DNA of 13,304 bases, taken from positions 1-13,304 of the forward strand of contig CANHKH010000049.1 in NCBI GenBank assembly GCA_947460165.1, given 5' to 3'. The translations under genes and the position numbers were made by a program. The notes under the pieces are model-generated. The model saw only the letters and a program-made list of their open reading frames with translations. It searched no databases and was not told the origin of the DNA. Shown in pieces: positions 7,620 through 13,304 of this stretch. Position 1 is the first letter of the stretch; each line of letters starts with the position of its first letter. This DNA is from Comamonadaceae bacterium (lineage in GTDB: Bacteria > Pseudomonadota > Gammaproteobacteria > Burkholderiales > Burkholderiaceae_C).

Positions 7620-8305
7620 GACAACTCTCCTTGCAAGAAGGCCGAGGCCGCGCTGGGTGCCGCCTTGTTGAAAAAAAGACCGACAGGCGCGTCAACCCGC
7701 ACCTGGCCCTGTTCCAGGTACAACACCCGGCTGGCCAGGCGCTTGACCTGGCCCATGTTGTGGCTGCTGAAAATCAAGGTGGCGCCCTGGGCGGCAAAGT
7801 CGGCCATCAAGGCTTCAATGTCTTTTTTCCCCGAAGGGTCCAAGCTGGAGGTGGGCTCGTCCAACAACAAAACCTGGGGCTGCAAAGCCCAGGCCCGGGC
7901 CATGGCCAGGCGCTGCTGCTGGCCGCCAGACAAGCTGTGGGCCGAGCGCTGGGCCACGGTGTCCAGCCCCACGCGCTGCAGTGCCACGAGGGCCTGCGAA
8001 CGGGCCAAACGCCAGGGCGTGCCTGCCAGCCACAGCCCCCAAGCCACCTGATGCAACACACTGGCCCGCCACATGTAGGGGCGCTGAAACACCATGGCCT
8101 GCCGGTCCGGGCTGCGCGCCACGCGACCCTCGGTGGGGGCGATCAAGCCGTGCAGACAACGCAGCAAGCTGCTTTTGCCACTGCCATTGGCCCCGACCAG
8201 CGCCACGCGCTCACCCGCTGCAATGCGCAGCGTGCAGCCTTGGAGCGCCTGCACCCGGCCAAAGCGCAGGCCCACGTCTTGAAGATCAAAAAGCCAATCG
8301 CTCAT
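7616..8305 (-). CDS. tupC: Tungstate ABC transporter ATP-binding protein TupC
   Basis: This 229-residue ABC ATPase powers tungstate uptake on the cytoplasmic face. All nucleotide-binding motifs are present: Walker A GANGSGKS (38-45), Q-loop Gln74 in VFQRP, signature LSGGQQQ (125-131), Walker B LLLDEP (146-151) and switch His182 in SSHN. The compact length, with no C-terminal TOBE/MOP regulatory domain, fits TupC and not ModC. The ATG overlaps the tupB stop by four bases (8302-8305), and its own TGA overlaps the tupA ATG (7616-7619). This indicates translational coupling of all three transporter genes. Confidence 0.9.
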   Translation of the reverse strand: MSDWLFDLQDVGLRFGRVQALQGCTLRIAAGERVALVGANGSGKSSLLRCLHGLIAPTEGRVARSPDRQAMVFQRPYMWRASVLHQVAWGLWLAGTPWRLARSQALVALQRVGLDTVAQRSAHSLSGGQQQRLAMARAWALQPQVLLLDEPTSSLDPSGKKDIEALMADFAAQGATLIFSSHNMGQVKRLASRVLYLEQGQVRVDAPVGLFFNKAAPSAASAFLQGELS

Positions 8306-9054
8306 CCGCGCCCCGCGTTCAAGCTTTGGGCCAGGGCGTGCGCGCCCTGGGTTGCACCTCCGGGGCGGGACCAGGCCGCGAGCAGCGCCATCAGACCATG
8401 GAGCAGCAGCACCACCCCCAGCAACACCAGGCCCAAGGCCAAGGCCAGTGGCAAATCGCCTTTGCTGGTCTCCAGCGCAATGGCGGTGGTCATGACGCGG
8501 GTAAAGCCTTCAATGTTGCCGCCCACCACCATCACGGCGCCCACCTCGGAGATGGCCCGGCCAAAAGCCGCCACCGCGATGGTGACCAGCGCATGGCGTG
8601 CATCCCACAAAAGAATGAGTGCGCGCACCTTGGGCCCAGCGCCCAGGGACTGCAATTGTTCGCCGTGGGCGCGGTCGGCGTCTTCTATCAATTGGCGCAC
8701 CAAGGCCACCACCACAGGCAGCACCAAGATGGTTTGCGCCAGCACCATGGCCTTGAAAGAAAACAACCAACCCAAAAAACCCAGCGGCCCTGAGCGTGAC
8801 AGCAGCAGGTAGAGCACCAAACCCACCACCACCGAGGGCAGGGCCAGCGAGGTGTTGAGCACGGCCAACAGCGCACGGCGACCGGCAAAGCGTTGCACCG
8901 CCAACCAAGCGCCCAGCCACAGGCCCAAGCCGCAGGCCAAGAGGCAAGCCAGGCCGCTGACGGCCAGCGAGCGCCCCACAATAGACCACAGCTGCGCATC
9001 GAGCGAGACCATCAGCTGCCACGCACTTGAAAAACTGTGTAGAACGTGGTTCAT
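8302..9054 (-). CDS. tupB: Tungstate ABC transporter permease TupB
   Basis: This 250-residue inner-membrane permease has about five or six hydrophobic segments: roughly 30-52, 60-86, 98-120, 153-178 and 202-228. The EAA-like coupling loop that contacts the ATPase is AAFGRAISEVGAVMVVGGN (162-180), characteristic of TupB and related oxyanion permeases. It is the first gene of the tup set. It follows the SenA/EgtB-like gene by 58 bases with no clear terminator between them. The ATG at 9054 has only a weak ribosome site (CAGGCG). The order permease-ATPase-binding protein differs from the commonly cited A-B-C order. Confidence 0.9.
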   Translation of the reverse strand: MNHVLHSFSSAWQLMVSLDAQLWSIVGRSLAVSGLACLLACGLGLWLGAWLAVQRFAGRRALLAVLNTSLALPSVVVGLVLYLLLSRSGPLGFLGWLFSFKAMVLAQTILVLPVVVALVRQLIEDADRAHGEQLQSLGAGPKVRALILLWDARHALVTIAVAAFGRAISEVGAVMVVGGNIEGFTRVMTTAIALETSKGDLPLALALGLVLLGVVLLLHGLMALLAAWSRPGGATQGAHALAQSLNAGRG

Positions 9055-9112
9055 GGCACAGCGCGCCTGGGCTCAAGGCTTGGCCCCTGGGCCCCAACAA
9101 CATCAGTCATCT

Positions 9113-10414
9113 TCACAGGGCGCACGAGCGAAAGCCGCAAAACAGCTGGTCACTGGCCGGCTCGGCAAAGCGGCGAAAGCGCGCCGACTTCAGGCGTGCG
9201 CGGGTGGCCGTGGAACCCCCGCGCAGCACCTTGGTGCGCTCAAACCAGGCCTGGGAGTAGGCCGCGTCAGGGCCGGGCACAAAACCGGGGTAAGGCCTGA
9301 AGCTGCTGGCCGTCCACTCCCAGACATCGCCCCAGCGAAAGCCGCGCCGACTGGCCGTCTCAGCGGCCATCTCCCACTCCATCTCCAGCGGCAAGCGCCG
9401 GCCGGCCCAGCGGCACCAGGCCTGGGCCTCCCACCAGCTCAGGTGCATGGCCGGCTGCAGCGGCGACATGCGCGTGGCCTGGCCAAAGCGGCGCTGCATG
9501 ACAGCGCCGCTGGCCACGCCGATCTGCTCCACATGGCGGGGGCCGCGCCGGCCCTCGCCCGCGGCCAGTGCTTGCAGCCAGGCCCAGCCCTCAGCCGACC
9601 ACAGCTCCTGGCGGTCGTAGCCGCCGTCGTCGACGAACTCGACAAACTGCGACCAACTCACGGGCTGGGCGTCAATTTCAAATTCAGGCACGGGCACGCC
9701 ATGCTGGGGCTGCTCGTTGTCAAAGGCAAAGCCGACCGAGGGCTGGTCGGCCATGCCCGCACTGCGCACACTGCCCAAGAGCCAAGTGCAGGCCGGCAGC
9801 CACAAGGGCTCGCGCTGGGCCACAGCGGGCACGGCAAAAGCCTGCACCAAGGGGCGCTCCAAGGGCAGCTGCAGGGTTTGCGCCAGCTCGACCAGGCGCT
9901 CGGCCTGCAGGTCTTCATGCAACACGCAGAGCCTGAAAAAATACAGCCCCTGGTCGGTGTCTGCCGCGTGCTCCAGCAGCGCCAAGGTGGTCTCTAAAGT
10001 CTGCAACAGGTAGGACCGCAGCTCAGAGGCCTGGGGCAAACGCAGGTGCGCCCGCGCAGCCGGTGGGGCCTCCTCCCACCAAGCGTCGGCCTGTGGCAAA
10101 AGCGACGCCAGGCGGGCTGCCTGAGGGTCACAGCGCAGGCCCAAATGGCGCTGCAAATTGCGGGCGATCCAGCGCTCTTGGAACCACGCCACCTCGCCCA
10201 AGAGCCAAAGCGCCTGCCCGTGCGCGGAATGCGGGTCCCCAGCTGGCAGCAGGTCCAGCCCACGCTCGATGTGCGAGGCCAGCTGCAGGGTGTGGTTGCG
10301 CGCGTCCATGAGCGCGAGCGACAACACCTCGCGCCCGGCGCGCCGGATCAAAGGCGTATCCAGCCAGGCAGCGCTGCCCGCAGCGATTTGAAAAGAGCTT
10401 GCGTCGGCGGGCAT
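9113..10414 (-). CDS. SenA/EgtB-like protein (DinB + SUMF1/FGE domains), altered iron site
   Basis: This 433-residue protein has the architecture of EgtB and SenA, the non-heme iron enzymes that join a sulfur or selenium donor to trimethylhistidine (ergothioneine or selenoneine). Residues 25-180 form a DinB-like helical domain; residues 200-433 are a SUMF1/formylglycine-generating-type fold (LLGS..., FDNE 231-234, FVDDGGYDRQELW, GDVWEWTASSF 362-372, VLRGGS 396-401, GFRSCAL at the end). The style (WFQE, HED, C-terminal LFCGFRSC) is closer to SenA. The iron ligands expected are the His of a GHxxWF-type motif and both His of HExxH. Here the first position is Glu74 (LLGEVAWFQE), H166 is kept and the third is Gln170 (HEDLQ), so activity is doubtful. 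Neither SenB nor SenC is adjacent. The ATG lies 18 bases after dxs, with no clear ribosome site. Confidence 0.72.
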   Translation of the reverse strand: MPADASSFQIAAGSAAWLDTPLIRRAGREVLSLALMDARNHTLQLASHIERGLDLLPAGDPHSAHGQALWLLGEVAWFQERWIARNLQRHLGLRCDPQAARLASLLPQADAWWEEAPPAARAHLRLPQASELRSYLLQTLETTLALLEHAADTDQGLYFFRLCVLHEDLQAERLVELAQTLQLPLERPLVQAFAVPAVAQREPLWLPACTWLLGSVRSAGMADQPSVGFAFDNEQPQHGVPVPEFEIDAQPVSWSQFVEFVDDGGYDRQELWSAEGWAWLQALAAGEGRRGPRHVEQIGVASGAVMQRRFGQATRMSPLQPAMHLSWWEAQAWCRWAGRRLPLEMEWEMAAETASRRGFRWGDVWEWTASSFRPYPGFVPGPDAAYSQAWFERTKVLRGGSTATRARLKSARFRRFAEPASDQLFCGFRSCAL

Positions 10415-10432
10415 GGAACCGACAGCCCGCGC

Positions 10433-12325
10433 TCAGGCCACCGACTTGAGCTGGGACTTGCCCGCACGCAGCGGCGCCAAGTCGCCAAAGCGGGCCAGCA
10501 CAGACGCTTCAATGCCCGCCGCGTCCAGGCCTTGGGCAGCCAGCAACTTGGCCGGGTCGCCGTGCTCAATGAACGCGTCAGGCAGGCCCAGGTGCAACAC
10601 CGGCGTGCTCAGCCCAGCCTGGGCCAAGGCCTCGCTGACCGCGCTGCCCGCACCGCCCATCAGCGCACCCTCCTCCACCGTCACCAGCGCTTGATGACTG
10701 GCCGCCACCTGCAGCAGCAGTTCGGTGTCCAGCGGCTTGGCCCAACGCATGTTGACCACGGTGATGCCCAGCTTGCGGGCCGCCTCCAAGGCCGGGTAGA
10801 GCAAGGTGCCAAAAGCCAGGATGGCCACGCCTTGGCCTTGCTCACGGATCTCACCCTTGGCGTAGGGCAAGCCCTCCAAGCCGGCTTGCATGGGCACGCC
10901 TGCGCCCGCGCCACGCGGGTAGCGCACGGCCACCGGGTGGTTTTGCGCGTAGGCGGTGGACAAGAGTTGCCTGCATTCGTTTTCATCGGCCGGGCAAGCC
11001 AGGGCCATGTTGGGGATGCAGCGAATGAAAGGGATGTCGTACACACCGGCGTGGGTGGCGCCGTCGGCGCCCACCAGGCCCGCGCGGTCCAGCGCAAACA
11101 CCACCGGCAGGTTTTGCAGCGCCACGTCGTGCACCAGCTGGTCGTAGCCGCGCTGCAAAAAGGTGGAGTAAATCGCCACCACCGGTTTCAAGCCCTCGCA
11201 GGCCATGCCGGCAGCAAAGGTCACCGCATGCTGCTCGGCAATGCCCACATCGTGGTAGCGCTCAGGAAAGCGCTGGTGGAACTCGACCATGCCCGAGCCC
11301 TCGCGCATGGCGGGGGTGATGGCCACCAAGCGCTTGTCTTGCTCGGCCATGTCGCACAGCCAGCGGCCAAACACCTGGGTGAAGGTGGGCTTGGGCGGCG
11401 TGGCGGGCTTGGTCAGGCCCACGGCGGGGTCGAACTTGCCAGGACCGTGGTAGGCAATCGGGTCGGCCTCGGCCAGCTGGTAGCCCTGGCCTTTTTTGGT
11501 CACCACATGCAAAAACTGCGGGCCTTTGAGGTGCTTGATGTTCTCCAGGGTGGGGATCAGCGAGTTCAGGTCATGCCCGTCGATGGGGCCGATGTAATTG
11601 AAGCCAAAATTTTCAAACAAAGTGGCCGGCACCACCATGCCTTTGGCGTGCGACTCCAGGCGCTTGGCCAACTCAAAGAGCGGCGGCGCATTTTTGAGCA
11701 CCTGCTTGCCCACGTTTTTGGCAGCCGCATAAAACTGCCCGCTCATGAGCTGGGCGAGGTAACGGTTGAGCGCACCCACGGGCGGGCTGATGCTCATGTC
11801 GTTGTCGTTGAGCACCACCAGCAAGCGGCAGTCGGACACGCCGGCGTTGTTCAGGGCCTCAAAAGCCATGCCCGCGCTCATGGCACCGTCGCCAATGATG
11901 GCCACCGCGTGGCGATTTTCGCCTTTTTGCTTGGCTGCCAGCGCCATGCCCAGGGCGGCCGAGATGGAGGTGGACGAGTGCGCCGTGCCAAAGGTGTCGT
12001 ACTCGCTTTCATCGCGCCTGGGAAAACCCGACAAGCCGCCCAACTGGCGCAGCGTGTGCATGCGTTCGCGCCGGCCGGTCAAAATTTTGTGCGGGTAAGT
12101 CTGGTGGCCCACGTCCCACACCAGTCGGTCGTCGGGGGTGTCAAAGACATAATGCAGGGCCACGGTCAATTCCACCGTGCCCAAGTTGGAGCTCAAATGC
12201 CCGCCGGTGCGCGAGACGCTCTCGAGCAGGTAGGCACGCAGCTCTTGCGCCAGGCGGGCCAGTTGCGGGCGAGGCAAGCGGCGCAAGTCGGCCGGGCTGT
12301 GGATGGTGTCAAGCAAGGGGTACAT
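10433..12325 (-). CDS. dxs: 1-deoxy-D-xylulose-5-phosphate synthase
   Basis: Dxs condenses pyruvate and glyceraldehyde 3-phosphate with thiamin diphosphate, the entry step of the MEP isoprenoid pathway and a source of thiamin and pyridoxal precursors. The 630-residue length is normal. Motifs include GGHLSSNLG (41-49), WDVGHQTYPHKILTGR (70-85), the thiamin-diphosphate GDGAMSAGMAFEALN segment (145-159) with N173 of VLNDNDMSIS, YIGPIDGHD (244-252), and DVGIAEQHAVTFAAG (359-373) with the catalytic Glu364, then DRAGLVGADGATHAG (413-427). The start at 12325 is preferred over an in-frame upstream start inside ispA because MYPLLDTIHSPADLR is the usual Dxs N-terminus and AAAGGAA sits just upstream. 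It follows ispA by 34 bases. Confidence 0.97.
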   Translation of the reverse strand: MYPLLDTIHSPADLRRLPRPQLARLAQELRAYLLESVSRTGGHLSSNLGTVELTVALHYVFDTPDDRLVWDVGHQTYPHKILTGRRERMHTLRQLGGLSGFPRRDESEYDTFGTAHSSTSISAALGMALAAKQKGENRHAVAIIGDGAMSAGMAFEALNNAGVSDCRLLVVLNDNDMSISPPVGALNRYLAQLMSGQFYAAAKNVGKQVLKNAPPLFELAKRLESHAKGMVVPATLFENFGFNYIGPIDGHDLNSLIPTLENIKHLKGPQFLHVVTKKGQGYQLAEADPIAYHGPGKFDPAVGLTKPATPPKPTFTQVFGRWLCDMAEQDKRLVAITPAMREGSGMVEFHQRFPERYHDVGIAEQHAVTFAAGMACEGLKPVVAIYSTFLQRGYDQLVHDVALQNLPVVFALDRAGLVGADGATHAGVYDIPFIRCIPNMALACPADENECRQLLSTAYAQNHPVAVRYPRGAGAGVPMQAGLEGLPYAKGEIREQGQGVAILAFGTLLYPALEAARKLGITVVNMRWAKPLDTELLLQVAASHQALVTVEEGALMGGAGSAVSEALAQAGLSTPVLHLGLPDAFIEHGDPAKLLAAQGLDAAGIEASVLARFGDLAPLRAGKSQLKSVA

Positions 12326-12330
12326 CAAAA

Positions 12331-12337
12331 TTCCTTT
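12331..12337 (-). promoter_or_regulatory. Ribosome binding site for dxs
   Basis: On the minus strand AAAGGAA lies about 5 bases before the ATG at 12325. It supports this start over the longer reading frame that runs back into ispA. Confidence 0.6.
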
Positions 12338-12359
12338 GCACGGTCGGTGTGCGCAGCCC

Positions 12360-13283
12360 TCAATAAATGCGGTTGACGAGTTTGTCGGCCAACGCCTGCA
12401 GTGGCGCGGTGTGCCTGAGCCCGCTGGTGCGCAAACTGGCGTGCGCCTGCGAGAGCAGCTCCTGGGCGTAGTTTTGCGAGTTGGCCAGGCCCATGAGCGA
12501 GACAAAGGTGGGCTTGTCCTGGGCCGCGTCTTTGCCCGCGGTTTTGCCCAAGGTGCCCGAATCGGCGGTGACGTCCAAAATGTCGTCCACCACCTGAAAG
12601 GCCAGCCCCATGGCGCTGCCGTAGTCGGTGAGCGCGTTCAAGCTGTGGGGCTGCACCGGTCCGCAGACCGCGCCCATGAGCACGCTAGCTTGGAGCAAAG
12701 CGCCCGTCTTGAGCCTGTGCATCTGGTGCAACTGGTCCGAGCTGAGCGGCAGGCCCACGCTGGCCAGGTCTATGGCCTGCCCGCCCGCCATGCCAGAGGC
12801 GCCTGCGGCCTGGGCCAACATGCGGCACAAACGGGCTTGGCTGGCCACGGGCAAGGAGCCATCATCTGGCGTCAAGAGCTCAAACGCCAGGGCCTGCAAG
12901 GCATCGCCCGCGAGCAAGGCGGCAGCCTCGCCAAAACGCACATGCACCGTGGGCAGACCGCGGCGCAACACGTCGTTGTCCATGCAGGGCATGTCGTCAT
13001 GGACCAAGGAATAAGCGTGAATCAGCTCCACCGCACAGGCCGCGCGAAGAGCGGCCTCGGGCGGCGCGCCCACCGCTTGGGCGCTGGCCAGCGCCAACAG
13101 CGGCCGCATGCGCTTGCCACCGCCCAAGACGGCGTAGCGCATGGGCTGGGCCAGGCTTGGGGGCACCTGGCCCTCGGGGGCCACCCAGCGCTCGAGTGCC
13201 TGCTCGACCAGGGCCAGCTGAACAGCGGTCCAAGCGCCCAGATCAAAAGCCTCGGCATCACAGAAGGCAGGCGATGAGCTCAC
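12360..13283 (-). CDS. ispA: Farnesyl diphosphate synthase (short-chain polyprenyl synthetase)
   Basis: This 307-residue enzyme condenses isopentenyl diphosphate with dimethylallyl and geranyl diphosphate to make farnesyl diphosphate, the precursor of undecaprenyl and quinone side chains. Visible motifs are GGGKRMRP (54-61), the first aspartate-rich motif DDMPCMDND (96-104) with the two-residue insert typical of bacterial type II FPP synthases, GDALQ (126-130), GGQAIDL (167-173), the second motif DDILD (233-237) and GKTAGKDAAQDKPTF (246-260). The start is GTG at 13283 with AGGA six bases upstream. A TGA in another frame overlaps this GTG (GTGA), as expected if an upstream gene such as xseB ends here, but only seven codons of that frame are in the window, so I do not call it. 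It is the first gene of a six-gene minus-strand run. Confidence 0.96.
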   Translation of the reverse strand: MSSSPAFCDAEAFDLGAWTAVQLALVEQALERWVAPEGQVPPSLAQPMRYAVLGGGKRMRPLLALASAQAVGAPPEAALRAACAVELIHAYSLVHDDMPCMDNDVLRRGLPTVHVRFGEAAALLAGDALQALAFELLTPDDGSLPVASQARLCRMLAQAAGASGMAGGQAIDLASVGLPLSSDQLHQMHRLKTGALLQASVLMGAVCGPVQPHSLNALTDYGSAMGLAFQVVDDILDVTADSGTLGKTAGKDAAQDKPTFVSLMGLANSQNYAQELLSQAHASLRTSGLRHTAPLQALADKLVNRIY

Positions 13284-13289
13284 AACAAA

Positions 13290-13294
13290 TCCTG
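13290..13294 (-). promoter_or_regulatory. Ribosome binding site for ispA (GTG start)
   Basis: On the minus strand CAGGA lies six bases before the GTG at 13283, supporting that non-ATG start. Confidence 0.5.
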
Positions 13295-13304
13295 GGGGAG
13301 TAAC

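Noticed and set aside
6018..8051. A 677-codon plus-strand frame spanning the ligase gene, tupA and part of tupC
   Set aside because: It crosses unrelated genes on both strands, so it cannot be a conserved protein.
10046..12376. A 776-codon plus-strand open frame antisense to dxs and the SenA-like gene
   Set aside because: It mirrors well-recognised minus-strand genes. High GC at third positions creates long antisense frames, and the peptide is His/Gln/Gly-rich and matches no family I know.
13280..13304. The end of an upstream gene, possibly xseB, overlapping the ispA start by GTGA
   Set aside because: Only seven codons are visible, and the tail is not diagnostic. The idea rests on common gene order alone.
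1..13304. CRISPR arrays, insertion sequences, tRNA genes or a prophage island
   Set aside because: I found no regularly spaced repeats, transposase motifs, cloverleaf-like segments or phage proteins, and the genes look uniform in composition.

Overview
The window is high-GC bacterial chromosome with closely packed genes. The gene set and protein style point to a betaproteobacterium of the order Burkholderiales, most likely Comamonadaceae (Limnohabitans/Rhodoferax-like). The clues are an ispA-dxs isoprenoid pair, TupABC, a PglL-type ligase with an extended C-terminal domain, and a SenA/EgtB-like protein. This placement is inference from protein character; there is no rRNA or other phylogenetic marker here. 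I see no tRNA, rRNA, CRISPR array, IS element or phage gene.

Layout, left to right. (1) Bases 1-155 hold an imperfect 34-bp direct repeat and no gene I can support. (2) Bases 156-3941, minus strand, hold a three-subunit molybdenum hydroxylase of the xanthine dehydrogenase/CO dehydrogenase family. It is transcribed small (2Fe-2S), then large (molybdopterin), then medium (FAD). Both this S-L-M order and the AYRGAGR active-site loop mark the 'form II' group, not true CO dehydrogenase, so the substrate is unknown. (3) Bases 4174-4683, minus strand, encode a periplasmic PCu(A)C copper chaperone with an intact copper motif. (4) A 333-base divergent intergenic region follows. (5) Bases 5017-6744, plus strand, encode the only plus-strand gene, a polytopic O-antigen ligase/protein-glycosylation ligase (Wzy/PglL family). 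It converges on the next block. (6) Bases 6804-13283, minus strand, hold six genes in one direction: ispA, dxs, a SenA/EgtB-like gene, then tupB, tupC and tupA. The gaps are 34, 18 and 58 bases, followed by two 4-base ATGA overlaps, so they may be transcribed together.

How the genes fit together. ispA and dxs are the prenyl-chain and entry steps of isoprenoid synthesis by the MEP pathway. TupBCA is a complete tungstate importer (permease, ATPase, binding protein). The molybdenum hydroxylase is a possible user of the same oxyanion/pterin chemistry, but it lies in a separate transcription unit.

The most noteworthy point is the SenA/EgtB-like protein. It keeps the DinB and SUMF1/FGE-type architecture, but two of the three expected iron-ligand histidines appear to be Glu and Gln. 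It may therefore be a diverged or non-canonical member.
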